Notes: generated by a model not told the origin, from the letters alone. A stretch of 64,000 bases of DNA from Roseburia porci (GCF_009695765.1 NZ_VUNI01000017.1:1-64000); one strand, 5' to 3'. Positions 36,014 to 45,927 are shown, numbered from the stretch's first letter. A program made the numbers and translations.

Positions 36014-36811
36014 ATGGAAAAGGTAAACGTTGCGATTGCAGATGATAACGAAAGAATGCTGCGTCTCTTGGGAGACATTGTATCAAGCGATGAAGAGCTG
36101 CAGGTTGTGGGAACTGCAAAAGATGGTGAAGAAGCGTATCATATGATAAAGGACAAACAACCGGATGTTGTTTTGCTGGATATTGTAATGCCAAAACTCG
36201 ACGGACTTGGCGTCCTTGATAAAGTAAAGAATGATCACACAATTCAGAAACATCCGTCTTTTGTTATGATCAGCGCAATTGGACAGGAGCGTATTACAGA
36301 AGATGCGTTTGAACGTGGTGCGGATTACTATATTATGAAGCCTTTTGATAATGATACCGTGATTAACCGTATAAAAATGCTTCGGAATGAAAGAAAAGGT
36401 GTTCATCCGGAAAGCCGCAAAATATCTGCATATGAGAAGGTTGAGGAAGTCTCAAGACAAAGTCTGGAGGCAAAAGTAACGGAGATTATCCATGAAATCG
36501 GTGTTCCGGCACACATTAAGGGATATCAATATCTGAGAGAGGCAATTATTATGTCTGTAAATGACATGGATATGCTGAATTCCATTACCAAAATACTGTA
36601 TCCTGGAATTGCAAAGAAATTTGATACCACACCAAGCAGAGTCGAGCGTGCAATCCGGCATGCGATTGAAGTTGCGTGGAGCAGGGGCAAAATGGATACG
36701 ATTGATGAATTGTTTGGATATACGATCAGTAATGGAAAAGGAAAGCCGACCAATTCAGAGTTTATCGCCCTGATCACAGACCGTATCCGTCTGCAGATGA
36801 AATTAAAGTAA
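36014..36811 (+). CDS. spo0A: Sporulation master regulator Spo0A
   Basis: Response regulator that, once phosphorylated, switches on sporulation. The 265-residue protein has a receiver domain (1-~125) with acidic pocket ADDNE, phospho-acceptor Asp in [13 protein letters not shown] and the lysine in IMKPFD. The Spo0A-specific DNA-binding domain (~145-265) follows with [17 protein letters not shown], the recognition-helix region [20 protein letters not shown] and [24 protein letters not shown] precedes ATG 36014. It places the organism in a spore-forming lineage but does not prove it sporulates; no spoIVB or other spo gene adjoins. Confidence 0.98.
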   Translation: MEKVNVAIADDNERMLRLLGDIVSSDEELQVVGTAKDGEEAYHMIKDKQPDVVLLDIVMPKLDGLGVLDKVKNDHTIQKHPSFVMISAIGQERITEDAFERGADYYIMKPFDNDTVINRIKMLRNERKGVHPESRKISAYEKVEEVSRQSLEAKVTEIIHEIGVPAHIKGYQYLREAIIMSVNDMDMLNSITKILYPGIAKKFDTTPSRVERAIRHAIEVAWSRGKMDTIDELFGYTISNGKGKPTNSEFIALITDRIRLQMKLK

Positions 36812-36894
36812 AAATTATGGATAAAACCTTTCCAAGGATTGGAGAAAAAGCTATAATATTTTTATAGAAATATGGTAATTTTGGAGGGGATTTT

Positions 36895-38343
36895 ATGTAT
36901 AATGTACTATTTGTTGCATCAGAAGCAATACCATATATGAAAACAGGTGGACTTGCAGACGTTGTAGGTTCACTCCCAAGATATTATGACAAAGAGAAGT
37001 ATGATGTCCGGATTATTCTGCCAAAATATGCGTGCATGGATCCGGAGATTGCGCGGCAGTTGCGCTTCGTCTGTCATTTTTATGTACATTTGAACTGGCG
37101 TAAACAGTATGCGGGAATTTTTGAGACCGAATATAAGGGAATTCATTATTATTTTGTAGACAATGAATATTATTTTGCCGGGGCGCAGCCATATAATAAT
37201 ATTTATGAGGATGTAGAGAAGTTTGCATATTTTTCAAAAGCAGTTCTTCAGGCGTTGCCTTATATTGATTTTGCACCGGACATTATTCATTGTCATGACT
37301 GGCAGACAGGTCTTGTTCCTGTCTTTTTGAAAACGCAGTTTGGAGATGATAATTATTATGCCGGAATCAGAACGGTTTACTCCATCCATAATATGAAATT
37401 CCAGGGACGCTGGCAGTTAAAAGCGGTTATGGATATTACAGGTCTTCCGGAGCAGATCTTTAATGACCGGGAGCTGGAAGCTTATGGAGAAGCAAATTAT
37501 CTGAAGGGCGGAATTGTATATTCTGATGTGGTTACAACCGTGAGCCCTACTTATGCACATGATATTACAACTGCAGAAGGTGGAGAAGGGCTTGGCGGTC
37601 TGATGTATGCAAGACGTGATTCTTTATATGGAATTGTCAATGGCATTGATTATCAGGAGTATAACCCGGAAACAGACCCGTATATTGCAAAGAAATTTAA
37701 TGAGAAGCAGATGCTTTCCGGCAAAAAGGCCAATAAAGAGGCTTTGCAAAAAGAGATGGGGCTTCCGGCTGATCCGGACGTTTTATTGATCGGTATGGTT
37801 TCAAGAATGACGGATCAGAAGGGCTTTGATCTGGTTTCCTATATGATGGATGAGATCTTAAGTACATTAAACGTACAGATTGTTGTTCTTGGAACCGGAG
37901 AAGACCGTTATCAGGATATGTTCCGGTTTTTCCAGAACAAATATCCGGATAAACTCTGTGCACATATTGGATATTCAGAAGAACGTGCGCATCGTATTTA
38001 TGCGTCCTGTGATGCCTTTTTGATGCCATCTATGTTTGAACCATGTGGACTCAGCCAGATGATGGCCATGCGGTATGCAACAGTTCCGATTGTAAGAGAA
38101 ACAGGCGGACTGAAAGATACGGTGGAAGCATATAATGAGTATGAACATACAGGAACTGGTTTTTCATTTGCAAATTATAATGCACATGAAATGCTTGCAG
38201 TTATAAAGTATGCATTCGATATTTTCCAGAACAGAAAGAGCGAATGGAATGATATTATGAAAAGAGATATGGAATCCGACTTTTCCTGGAATACATCCGC
38301 GGAACAATATGAAAAAATATACGATTCATTATGTGAATCATAG
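36895..38343 (+). CDS. glgA: Glycogen synthase (ADP-glucose type)
   Basis: GT5 glycosyltransferase that adds glucose from ADP-glucose to alpha-1,4-glucan. The 482-residue protein has the N-terminal KTGGLADVVGSLP substrate loop near residue 15, HDWQTGLVPVFLK near 140, VNGIDYQEYNPETD, GMVSRMTDQKGFD and the C-terminal MPSMFEPCGLSQM acid/phosphate-binding region. A weak promoter (TTTCCA, 17 bp, TATAAT) ends near 36858, and GGAGGGG precedes ATG 36895. Other glg genes are not in the window. Confidence 0.97.
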   Translation: MYNVLFVASEAIPYMKTGGLADVVGSLPRYYDKEKYDVRIILPKYACMDPEIARQLRFVCHFYVHLNWRKQYAGIFETEYKGIHYYFVDNEYYFAGAQPYNNIYEDVEKFAYFSKAVLQALPYIDFAPDIIHCHDWQTGLVPVFLKTQFGDDNYYAGIRTVYSIHNMKFQGRWQLKAVMDITGLPEQIFNDRELEAYGEANYLKGGIVYSDVVTTVSPTYAHDITTAEGGEGLGGLMYARRDSLYGIVNGIDYQEYNPETDPYIAKKFNEKQMLSGKKANKEALQKEMGLPADPDVLLIGMVSRMTDQKGFDLVSYMMDEILSTLNVQIVVLGTGEDRYQDMFRFFQNKYPDKLCAHIGYSEERAHRIYASCDAFLMPSMFEPCGLSQMMAMRYATVPIVRETGGLKDTVEAYNEYEHTGTGFSFANYNAHEMLAVIKYAFDIFQNRKSEWNDIMKRDMESDFSWNTSAEQYEKIYDSLCES

Positions 38344-38344
38344 A

Positions 38345-38382
38345 AAGAAACCGGCGCCTGGTCTCAAGCGCCGGTTCTTTTT
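38345..38382. terminator. Bidirectional terminator between glgA and the DUF5688-like gene
   Basis: AACCGGCGC (38349-38357) pairs with GCGCCGGTT (38368-38376), with CTTTTT after it on the plus strand and an A-rich flank giving a U-run on the minus strand. It serves two convergent genes. Confidence 0.9.
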
Positions 38383-39259
38383 ACATGGCAAGCACGCCTT
38401 TGGAACGTTCATAATAATATGCATGATCCGAGAGAATCTCTTCATCGGTAAGTTGTGTTTCATTTACTTCGGTAACCATAGAACTGAAGGCACAAAGCTC
38501 TTCACACTGATCGACCGGAACAAGGATTACCTCATGGATACTGCTTGGAAGAAGAATAAAATCACTCTTCAGACGCTCTGCAATCTGAGACAGGAGTCCA
38601 TCATACAAAATGCAGGTGGCACCGTTCACCTTTCCGCTGTTGGATAAAATATACATCGGCTGGAGTGCTTCGGAATCCGCATCATCCGGGAGCATATCCT
38701 TTAATAAATCCGCCATATTATTGAGCTGATAAGGAAGGAGAAGCGGAGTATTATGTTTGGCATAAGAAAAGAGTGTATTTGCTGTGACTCCCCAGTAGTT
38801 TAAATGTGAATTGTAGATCAGAATTGTGGCATAATCCTCACTGTCGGCATTTAAAAGACAGTTGAAGATGATCGCAAAGTCCAGAAAACGGAAATACGGC
38901 ACTTTTTCCAGAAGCTCCTTATTCTTTTCGTAACTGACCAGTTTAAAGATAATCCGTTCTTTTACCTGCTCAAAGTCGGTAAAGAATGTAATGTCAATGC
39001 TTTCAGAAGGGCGGTGTGCTTCGTAGGTTTTTAAGATATCGTCGCAAATGTCTTCCATGGTTATTCCGGAAAGATAGCGGTGGTAATAAGGATTCAGAAA
39101 AATTGTAGGTGAGATGTTAATGTCCGGATTCATAATGATAAGAGCATCCAGAAGAGTTCCGTTATTTTTGGTTACAGTCTGGAGTTCCAGAGAGACAGTG
39201 TCGTCAAAATGTTCTTTGAGTTTGGTTATAATGGTCGATAAAAAATCCTGATAATTCAT
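38381..39259 (-). CDS. DUF5688-like cytoplasmic protein
   Basis: 292-residue soluble protein without signal peptide or membrane segments. The composition and order (MNYQDFLSTIITKLKEHF at the start, then PTIFLNPYYHRYL, ITFFTDFEQVKERIIFKL, LYDGLLSQIAERL, ILLPSSIHEVILVP) fit DUF5688, a family frequent and often multicopy in gut Lachnospiraceae, with no known role. ATG 39259 is chosen because GGAG lies just upstream; the longer in-frame start would run through this site. It lies downstream of the pot operon on the same strand but behind a terminator. Confidence 0.7.
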   Translation of the reverse strand: MNYQDFLSTIITKLKEHFDDTVSLELQTVTKNNGTLLDALIIMNPDINISPTIFLNPYYHRYLSGITMEDICDDILKTYEAHRPSESIDITFFTDFEQVKERIIFKLVSYEKNKELLEKVPYFRFLDFAIIFNCLLNADSEDYATILIYNSHLNYWGVTANTLFSYAKHNTPLLLPYQLNNMADLLKDMLPDDADSEALQPMYILSNSGKVNGATCILYDGLLSQIAERLKSDFILLPSSIHEVILVPVDQCEELCAFSSMVTEVNETQLTDEEILSDHAYYYERSKGVLAM

Positions 39260-39340
39260 AATTCTCCTTATCATCAGGAATATTTTCCGGGATTATTGCA
39301 CGAAATGTGCGGGAACAAGCAGCTGCAATCAGTCAGCTGA

Positions 39341-39384
39341 AAAAAGAATCCACAGGAAATCTTTAAAAAGAAATCCTATGGATT
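39341..39384 (-). terminator. Intrinsic terminator of the polyamine uptake operon
   Basis: On the minus strand AATCCATAGG and CCTGTGGATT form the base of a hairpin, followed by CTTTTTT. A second, smaller GAATTG/CAATTC hairpin lies between it and the potD stop. Confidence 0.7.
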
Positions 39385-39419
39385 AAATGTATCATGAATT
39401 GAATATTTTTTCAATTCTT

Positions 39420-40496
39420 TTATTGTGTAGATTTTAATTCCTGCCAGAGATTGCTGTAATAAGTAGAATCCTTTTCACTTAAGGCTTTGTATACTTCGCA
39501 GCGTTCCAGCGTTTCTTTGCTTGGATTAATGACTTCGTCATTTCGTACATCTTCATCCTGATCCTGCAAAACAGAGAGCATTGGAGAGGTGTAGTAAACA
39601 TAGTCAAAGTTTAACATTGCAATATCATCACGGCAGAGGAAATCTAAAAATTTCTGTGCACCACTCTGGTTTGTGCAGCTTTTTGGAATGAACCATGCGT
39701 CAATCCAGATATTGGATCCTTCTTTCGGAACAGAATATGCCAGATCGTCATTGAAGTCCATTGCATAGGCAGCTTCACCGGAATAGAGTACCGCAAGTGC
39801 AGCATTTCCGGCAATCATTTCATCACCGGTTTCATCTACCATGTAAGCATAGACCAGAGGTTTCTGTTCGATTAGAAGATCCAAAGCCTCCCGGAGTTCG
39901 GAAGGATCTGTCGTATTGATCGAATAGCCGAGTTTGGATAATGCCGGCATAAATGCATCGCGGACCGAATTCTCCTGAATAATTTCATTTTTATATTTCT
40001 TATCCCATAAAACATCCCAGGATTGTACCTCAGATTCATCTACCATAGTTTTGTTATAGAGAATACCAACAGTTCCGTAGAAATATGGAAGTGTATATTT
40101 GTGCTCCGGATCGAAGGAACCGCAAAAATCGATAATGGTCGGATCTACGTTGTCGTAATTCTGGAAAGCAGAAAAATTGATTTCGTTGACCTCATTCTCC
40201 TGAATCAGTCGTTCAATCATATATTCGGAAGTACAGATAACATCATAATCAATGGAACCGGATTTGTATTTGGTGTACATTTCCTCAGGGCTTTCGTATT
40301 CTTCGTATTTTACGGTGATTCCTGTTTCTTCTTCAAAAGTGCGCAATGCATCTTCGTCAAGATATTTTCCATAATTCAGTACAGTTATGGTTTCCCTGGA
40401 AGAGGATGCATTTTCATTTTCCTGTTTCCCACATGCACTGAAGAGAGAAAAGGTCATCGCTGCAATCAGCATGACCGATATGATGCGTTTTTTCAT
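39420..40496 (-). CDS. potD: Spermidine/putrescine ABC transporter, substrate-binding lipoprotein
   Basis: Extracytoplasmic receptor for polyamines. The 358-residue protein has a type II signal peptide (MKKRIISVMLIAAMTFSLFS, lipid-attached Cys21). A periplasmic-binding fold opens ITVLNYGKYLDEDALRTFEE, and typical PotD segments GSIDYDVICTSEYMIERLI and SVPKEGSNIWIDAWFIPKSC follow. It is the last gene of potR-A-B-C-D and overlaps potC by four bases. Confidence 0.95.
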   Translation of the reverse strand: MKKRIISVMLIAAMTFSLFSACGKQENENASSSRETITVLNYGKYLDEDALRTFEEETGITVKYEEYESPEEMYTKYKSGSIDYDVICTSEYMIERLIQENEVNEINFSAFQNYDNVDPTIIDFCGSFDPEHKYTLPYFYGTVGILYNKTMVDESEVQSWDVLWDKKYKNEIIQENSVRDAFMPALSKLGYSINTTDPSELREALDLLIEQKPLVYAYMVDETGDEMIAGNAALAVLYSGEAAYAMDFNDDLAYSVPKEGSNIWIDAWFIPKSCTNQSGAQKFLDFLCRDDIAMLNFDYVYYTSPMLSVLQDQDEDVRNDEVINPSKETLERCEVYKALSEKDSTYYSNLWQELKSTQ

Positions 40497-41287
40497 GCGA
40501 GTTTCCCTCCCTTTTGATCTTTTTTTCCTTTGCCAACACCAAAATTCATCACAAGGAGAAGAAGAAAGACTGCGGCAAATAAAATGGTAGAGAGCGCATA
40601 CAGTTCCGGATTGATTCCCTTACGAAGCTCTGTATAAAGCATAGTAGACAGGGTGTTAACACCAGCGCCTTTGGTAAAATACGTAATACTGAAATCGTCT
40701 AAGGACATGGTGATCGCCATGATGAATCCCGAGAAAACACCAGGTTTGATCTCCGGCCAGGTTACTTTATAAAAGGCATAGAAAGGTGTCGCTCCAAGAT
40801 CGAGAGCTGCTTCATAGGTGTACCGGTTTGCCTCCTTCATCTTTGGAAGAACGTTTAAGATGACATAAGGAATGTTAAATGTAATGTGCGCGATCAGTAC
40901 GGTTATAAATCCAAGATCTATAAATTTTACAAACAGTAACATCATGGAAATTCCGGTTACGATATCTGCATTTAATAAAGGAATATTGGTTGCACCGAGA
41001 AAGATCGTACGGCTTTTTCTTCGCATTGCACTGATTCCGATCGCTGCCATTGTCCCAAGAATCGTTGAGATGACCGCAGCAGCAAGGGTAATCTGGATCG
41101 TTGTGATAAAAGCGGACATGATCGTCTCACTCTGGAAACAGTTTATATACCATTTGAATGTGAATCCGCCCCAGGCTACCTTTGATTTAGAGTTGTTAAA
41201 TGACAAAAAGATCAATACAACAATCGGTAAATAAAGGAAAATAAAAATAAGTGCCATATAGATGCGTGATAAACTCTTTTTTACCAT
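40493..41287 (-). CDS. potC: Spermidine/putrescine ABC transporter, permease PotC
   Basis: 264-residue membrane permease with six predicted helices. The EAA loop that docks to the ATPase is EAALDLGATPFYAFYKVTWP near residue 165. It begins inside the end of potB (7-base overlap) and its stop overlaps potD. Membrane topology and gene order define it as the second permease. Confidence 0.95.
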   Translation of the reverse strand: MVKKSLSRIYMALIFIFLYLPIVVLIFLSFNNSKSKVAWGGFTFKWYINCFQSETIMSAFITTIQITLAAAVISTILGTMAAIGISAMRRKSRTIFLGATNIPLLNADIVTGISMMLLFVKFIDLGFITVLIAHITFNIPYVILNVLPKMKEANRYTYEAALDLGATPFYAFYKVTWPEIKPGVFSGFIMAITMSLDDFSITYFTKGAGVNTLSTMLYTELRKGINPELYALSTILFAAVFLLLLVMNFGVGKGKKDQKGGKLA

Positions 41288-42105
41288 TTTGCAGTTCCCT
41301 CCCCGTCTTTATCGAATTGATTCACAAGTGCCATGCTGATAAATACAAAGATCATCAGTACAAAGGACAGTGCACTTCCGGCATTCCACTGCATGCCCTG
41401 CATGAAGTCCTGCTCAATAACGTTTCCGACAAGAAGAACCTTGCCGCCACCGAGAATATCGGATACCGCAAAGGATGTAAGCGCAGGAACAAATACCATA
41501 ACGATTCCGCTTACAACGCCGGATAACGTGAGAGGCACGATAATTTTGAAAAACACGGTAATATTGTTCGCACCGAGATCCTGAGCAGCTTCAATGATAT
41601 CTTTGCGAATCCGGACCATAGAGTTGTAGATCGGAAGAAGCATAAATGGAAGATAATCATATACCATTCCAAGGATAACGGCAGTTGGTGAATATAATAT
41701 ATTAAATGAGCCCAGTCCCAATGTGTGCAGAACCGAGTTAAAAACACCATTTTTGGAAAGCAGAAGTTTCCATGCCATAATGCGGAGCAGAAAGTTCATC
41801 CACATCGGAAGCATAAAAATAAATACAACAAAGTTCTGATGTTTAAAGTTAAAGCTGCTCAGTATCATGGCAAGCGGATAGGAGAGCACCAGGCAGATCA
41901 AGGTCGCTAAAAATCCAAGTTTTAATGACAGAGCAATTGCATTCAGATTGGTTGTCGTTGTGATCGCCGACAGGTATTCCAGAGAAAACGCACCATCTGC
42001 GTTCGTAAAGGCATAGATCATAATCATGATCATAGGAAGTACGATAAATCCTATGATCCAGATGAGATATGGACCTGCCAGTAACTGTTTTTTCAGGTTA
42101 TTCAT
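41281..42105 (-). CDS. potB: Spermidine/putrescine ABC transporter, permease PotB
   Basis: 274-residue permease with six predicted helices; its EAA loop is [20 protein letters not shown] near residue 180. ATG 42105 is chosen because the family starts [16 protein letters not shown] and a GGTGGA site precedes it; the coding region overlaps the potA stop by 8 bases. Confidence 0.94.
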   Translation of the reverse strand: MNNLKKQLLAGPYLIWIIGFIVLPMIMIMIYAFTNADGAFSLEYLSAITTTTNLNAIALSLKLGFLATLICLVLSYPLAMILSSFNFKHQNFVVFIFMLPMWMNFLLRIMAWKLLLSKNGVFNSVLHTLGLGSFNILYSPTAVILGMVYDYLPFMLLPIYNSMVRIRKDIIEAAQDLGANNITVFFKIIVPLTLSGVVSGIVMVFVPALTSFAVSDILGGGKVLLVGNVIEQDFMQGMQWNAGSALSFVLMIFVFISMALVNQFDKDGEGTAKW

Positions 42106-43171
42106 CAATTTCCACCGCCTTTTCATCGGAAGACTCCGGTTTATGCATGATCTGGATATTAAAAGGGATCACCTTAATTCCGACATGGGTTCCTACCGGG
42201 ACAAGTTTGGTTGTGTGTACCAGCCATTCGTATCCATTCGCAAGTACTTCGAGTTCATAATGGACTCCCTTAAAGATAAGAGATACAACATCGCCTTCGA
42301 GATATCCCTCAGAAGGGTCAACGAGTTCCACATCTTCCGGGCGAATAACAACATCGACCGGTTTGTTTTCACCAAATCCCCGATCCACACATGGTATTTT
42401 TACTCCGAGAATTTCGACAAGTTCGTCTTTTATCATTGTACCATCAATAATATTGCTGTGTCCGATAAAGTCTGCAACGAAAGCATTTTCCGGCTCGTTA
42501 TAAATTTCTTCAGGACTTCCGATCTGCTGGATGTATCCCTGGTTCATTACGACGATGGAGTCGGACATGGTAAGGGCTTCTTCCTGATCGTGTGTTACAT
42601 ATAAAAAAGTGATTCCAAGCTCTTCTTTTAAGCGGATCAGTTCATACTGCATGCTCTGACGCAGTTTTAAGTCAAGTGCACCAAGCGGTTCATCCAAAAG
42701 AAGAACCTTTGGTTCATTTACAATTGCACGAGCGATGGCAATTCGCTGTTGCTGTCCACCGCTTAAAGAGTCGATGGAACGATTTTCATAGCCATCCAGG
42801 TTTACGAGTTTTAAAGCGTATTTGATTTTATCGTTAATGTAAGCCTTGCTTTTTTTACTGATTTTCAGACCGAATGCAATGTTATCCGCAATTGACATGT
42901 GCGGGAATAAAGAATATTTCTGAAATACGGTATTTAATTTGCGTTCATTTGCCGGGAGATAAGTAATATCTTCACCGTCAAAAAGAATTTTTCCGGTATC
43001 CGGAGTCTCGAAGCCTCCAAGCATTCGAAGTGTGGTTGTTTTACCACAGCCGGATGGACCAAGCAGGGTGACAAATTCATTTTCACGAACTGTGAGATTG
43101 AATTCATCGAGTATCATGTTGCTTCCATAAGATTTGGAAATATCGATAAAATTAATTAAATCTTTCTTCAT
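42098..43171 (-). CDS. potA: Spermidine/putrescine ABC transporter, ATPase PotA
   Basis: 357-residue ATPase that powers the PotBC channel. Walker A is GPSGCGKTT, signature LSGGQQQR, Walker [12 protein letters not shown] and switch histidine [12 protein letters not shown]-terminal TOBE-like regulatory domain runs from about residue 240. AAGGAG precedes the ATG. It follows the regulator gene by 36 bases on the same strand. Confidence 0.96.
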   Translation of the reverse strand: MKKDLINFIDISKSYGSNMILDEFNLTVRENEFVTLLGPSGCGKTTTLRMLGGFETPDTGKILFDGEDITYLPANERKLNTVFQKYSLFPHMSIADNIAFGLKISKKSKAYINDKIKYALKLVNLDGYENRSIDSLSGGQQQRIAIARAIVNEPKVLLLDEPLGALDLKLRQSMQYELIRLKEELGITFLYVTHDQEEALTMSDSIVVMNQGYIQQIGSPEEIYNEPENAFVADFIGHSNIIDGTMIKDELVEILGVKIPCVDRGFGENKPVDVVIRPEDVELVDPSEGYLEGDVVSLIFKGVHYELEVLANGYEWLVHTTKLVPVGTHVGIKVIPFNIQIMHKPESSDEKAVEIDE

Positions 43172-43207
43172 TGTTAACTCCTTTTTGTGTAAATCATAGT
43201 TTTCTGA

Positions 43208-43747
43208 CTAAAAATTAGGTGGGGTTGTAACCCAGATTAATACCGCATCCCGTGAAGTGGGATTTTCGATAAAATGACGTTTCCCGGCTTTAAAATAAAA
43301 GGATTCCCCACTTCGGACAGAGTAGGTCCGGCTTCCATAGCTGATGCGTACAGACCCCTTTAGGACATAGCCAAAGTCCTCACCCTCATGGGGAAGATAT
43401 ACTTCAGACTGTCCACCGGCATGAAGTGTGAGACGTACGGGTTCCATAGCATTTTTCTGTGCATTTGGAATGAGCCACTCAATCTGGCTGGAATGTTCGT
43501 CATCTTTTTTCTCAAAATAATCGTTGTTTTTAAACACTATCTGTTCCGGTTCTTCATCTGTAAAAAACTCTGCAGGAGTAACTCCGAGACATTGAATGAT
43601 ATCTAAGAGTGTACTGACGGATGGAGAATTCTGGTTGCGTTCTAACTGAGAGATGAATCCCTTGGTAATCTCAAGACGGTCAGCGAGTTCCTGCTGGGTC
43701 AGACCGTAGTGGATTCGAAGCTCTTTTATGCGTTTCCCAATATCCAT
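43208..43747 (-). CDS. XRE-family regulator with cupin domain (polyamine operon repressor-like)
   Basis: 179 residues: a helix-turn-helix (residues 1-65; MDIGKRIKELRIHYGLTQQE, KGFISQLERNQNSPSVSTL) and a C-terminal cupin barrel (~110-175; HEGEDFGYVLKGSVRISYG, GESFYFKAGKRHFIENP). This architecture matches PuuR-like regulators that bind a small effector in the cupin. Being the first gene of the pot operon, it probably controls it in response to polyamines. AGGAGG lies upstream of ATG 43747. Confidence 0.93.
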   Translation of the reverse strand: MDIGKRIKELRIHYGLTQQELADRLEITKGFISQLERNQNSPSVSTLLDIIQCLGVTPAEFFTDEEPEQIVFKNNDYFEKKDDEHSSQIEWLIPNAQKNAMEPVRLTLHAGGQSEVYLPHEGEDFGYVLKGSVRISYGSRTYSVRSGESFYFKAGKRHFIENPTSRDAVLIWVTTPPNF

Positions 43748-43778
43748 TTCAAAACGTTCCTCCTCGATATTTATTTGT

Positions 43779-43809
43779 AATTGTAAAAGTGGACTTTTTG
43801 TTTACAATT
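43779..43809. promoter_or_regulatory. Candidate operator of the pot operon
   Basis: AATTGTAAA (43779-43787) and TTTACAATT (43801-43809) are a perfect 9-bp inverted repeat with centres 22 bp apart, two helical turns, between the promoter and the regulator start. It could bind the XRE-cupin protein as a tetramer, or fold as an RNA hairpin in the leader. Confidence 0.5.
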
Positions 43810-43830
43810 CCTAAACATATACCAAAGATT

Positions 43831-43858
43831 ATTCTATAGAAAAATGTGAGAAAGTCAA
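43831..43858 (-). promoter_or_regulatory. Promoter of the polyamine uptake operon
   Basis: On the minus strand TTGACT (43853-43858), a 16-bp spacer and TAGAAT (43831-43836), upstream of the inverted repeat and the XRE-cupin gene. Confidence 0.6.
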
Positions 43859-43884
43859 TATTTAAATGAAATTAAAATCAGATA

Positions 43885-43918
43885 TTGACAAATGACTGTA
43901 TATGGTGTATATATAACA
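43885..43918 (+). promoter_or_regulatory. Promoter and candidate operator of the GntR-ABC operon
   Basis: A perfect TTGACA at 43885-43890, a 17-bp spacer and TATATA at 43908-43913. The -10 sits inside a near-palindrome GTGTATATATAACAC, which is the kind of site YtrA-type repressors occupy. Confidence 0.55.
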
Positions 43919-43953
43919 CATAAACAGTAGCAAATGAACCAGGAGGCAGTAAT

Positions 43954-44328
43954 ATGCAATTGAAGCAGAATTCCGGAGTGCCGATCTATCAACAGATCGC
44001 GGACAGCTTTCGGACGGACATTCTTGCCGGTAAGTACGAACAGGGAGAATTTCTTCCGTCGATACGAGGATTGGCAAAGGATTTAAAGATCAGCGTTATT
44101 ACAACGATGAAAGCGTATGAGCAGCTGGCTGAGGAAGGACTTGTAACTGCGGCTCAGGGCAAAGGTTTTTATGTGAATGCGCAGGACAGTGAAATGATCA
44201 AAGAACAGCACTTAAGGAAAGTGGAAGATTCACTTACCAGCGCAATCGCAGCAGCAAAAATAGCAGGACTTTCCGGAGAAGAATTAAAAGAAATGCTTGC
44301 GGCATTGCTTGAGATGGATGAACAGTAA
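43954..44328 (+). CDS. GntR-family regulator, YtrA subfamily
   Basis: 124-residue repressor-like protein: a winged helix (residues 1-75) starting MQLKQNSGVPIYQQIADSFR, with FLPSIRGLAKDLKISVITTM, and only a short C-terminal dimerisation tail of two helices, as in YtrA. These usually repress an adjacent ABC transporter operon, here the three genes that follow. GGAGG precedes ATG 43954. Confidence 0.93.
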   Translation: MQLKQNSGVPIYQQIADSFRTDILAGKYEQGEFLPSIRGLAKDLKISVITTMKAYEQLAEEGLVTAAQGKGFYVNAQDSEMIKEQHLRKVEDSLTSAIAAAKIAGLSGEELKEMLAALLEMDEQ

Positions 44329-44382
44329 GAGCAGATTGCGTAAATTATCAAATAGAATTTGAAGTTGACAGGAGGTTTATGA

Positions 44383-45291
44383 ATGAATATATCATATGCA
44401 ATTGAAGGACGGCACATAACGAAAAAAATGAAAGGATTTTTTCTCGATATTGATAATCTTAAGATCCCGAAGGGATTTGCAACAGCACTGATCGGAGAGA
44501 ATGGCGCCGGAAAGACAACACTTCTTAACATCCTTGCAGGAATCCGGCTTGATTATAAAGGAGACCTGACTTTCTTCGGACAGTATTCCGATGAGGAGAA
44601 AGAGGATAACGGAACTGTAAAAAACAGAATCGGTTACACCGGAACAGGAAAATATTATCTTCCGCAGTGGACGGTAAAAGATATTGAGAATATCAGTAAA
44701 TTGATGTTTGAAAGCTTTTCGGAGGAAAAATTCCACCGATACTGCGATGAACTGGCAATTTTTGCCAATGGTAGAATCGACATGAAAAAGCCAAACAGTT
44801 CGTTTTCCGATGGTATGAAAACCAAACTTATGCTTGCGGGAGTTTTAGCAAGAGATACGGATCTTCTGATTCTGGATGAGCCGGCGTCACCACTTGATCC
44901 GCTGATGCGTGATAAGCTTTGTCAGCTGATCAGTGAATATATTCAAAATGGAAATGGAGAAAAAAGTGTATTTTTTTCAACTCATAATATATCAGACATG
45001 GAAAATATTACAGATTATGCCATTATTATGGAAAATGGTTCAATTGTTGAGCAGGGTTTTGTGGAAGATCTGAAAGAAAAATATATCGTAATAAAAGGGG
45101 ATGCTACGGATACCGAGGCAGCAGGCAAAATTCTTTATACAATTTCCTCAAATCCATATGGATTTGAGGGCGTATGTCTTTCAGAAAATCTTGAAAAACT
45201 TGCAGGGATGAAGGTCACAAAGGAAATACCAACGTTGTCTCAGATCTGTGTGGCGGTCATGAAGAAGAACACCAGAATCGTAATGAGATAG
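44383..45291 (+). CDS. ABC transporter ATPase (YtrB-like)
   Basis: 302-residue ATPase for the two membrane proteins encoded next. Walker A is GENGAGKTT, Walker B LLILDEPASPLD and the switch histidine lies in VFFSTHNISDME. The signature is the unusual FSDGMKTKL in place of LSGGQ. The ~80 C-terminal residues are a variable domain. CAGGAGG precedes ATG 44383. Efflux of, or defence against, a cell-wall agent is the usual role of such operons; nothing here fixes the substrate. Confidence 0.92.
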   Translation: MNISYAIEGRHITKKMKGFFLDIDNLKIPKGFATALIGENGAGKTTLLNILAGIRLDYKGDLTFFGQYSDEEKEDNGTVKNRIGYTGTGKYYLPQWTVKDIENISKLMFESFSEEKFHRYCDELAIFANGRIDMKKPNSSFSDGMKTKLMLAGVLARDTDLLILDEPASPLDPLMRDKLCQLISEYIQNGNGEKSVFFSTHNISDMENITDYAIIMENGSIVEQGFVEDLKEKYIVIKGDATDTEAAGKILYTISSNPYGFEGVCLSENLEKLAGMKVTKEIPTLSQICVAVMKKNTRIVMR

Positions 45292-45301
45292 GAGGAAAAA
45301 T

Positions 45302-45913
45302 ATGTTTCAAAAATACAGAACCCTGACCAATCGGAATTACCGGATTATTACGAATCTTGTGATTCCACTTGGAATCATGATCATAACACTTGTTTTATGG
45401 AAGTATTTTGGATATCTGACGGCTCTTTTTATGGTCGGAGTATTTATGACAGCAGAAGTTGCAGAAGATTATTTTGGGTTTGGAAGTATATGTAAAAAGA
45501 ATCAGCTTGGTATGGATTTTCTGAAAAACGGATACCATGGCATGAAATACTTTGAAGATGCGATCATTGTGGATCTTTTTTTAAGACCGGTCAGAATTGC
45601 GGTATATGCGTTTGTCGTCGGATGGCCATACATTTGTTGGGGTGGGAATGCATGGATTGTGTTTGAACAGGCTGCTCTGGCTTCCGTTATTTCGATCGCC
45701 TCTGTGAATATTATGAGATACATTGACATGGCGCAGCTGGTCTATACATGTACAATAGTGCTTGTTGGCATTTATATGGCTTTTGCGGTGATACTTTATT
45801 TGTATGGAAATATAGTTCTAGCAGTTGTTTTGGGAATTGGCTTGATGGCGGTGATCGCAATGACCTATTATCATATGGCCTGTGTGATCCGCAGATCATA
45901 TATAGATAAGTAA
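45302..45913 (+). CDS. Membrane protein of the GntR-ABC operon (first permease candidate)
   Basis: 203 residues with about five hydrophobic segments (near 17-50, 95-120, 125-145, 148-175, 178-195) and little else conserved. It starts 10 bases after the ATPase stop with AGGAGG, so it is translated as part of the transporter. The sequence family is not recognised; its role as permease is inferred from position. Confidence 0.75.
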   Translation: MFQKYRTLTNRNYRIITNLVIPLGIMIITLVLWKYFGYLTALFMVGVFMTAEVAEDYFGFGSICKKNQLGMDFLKNGYHGMKYFEDAIIVDLFLRPVRIAVYAFVVGWPYICWGGNAWIVFEQAALASVISIASVNIMRYIDMAQLVYTCTIVLVGIYMAFAVILYLYGNIVLAVVLGIGLMAVIAMTYYHMACVIRRSYIDK

Positions 45914-45927
45914 AAAGGAGTGTGCGT

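Noticed and set aside
38309-38647. Plus-strand frame running past the glgA stop
   Set aside because: It crosses the bidirectional terminator and is antisense to the DUF5688-like gene; no ribosome site.
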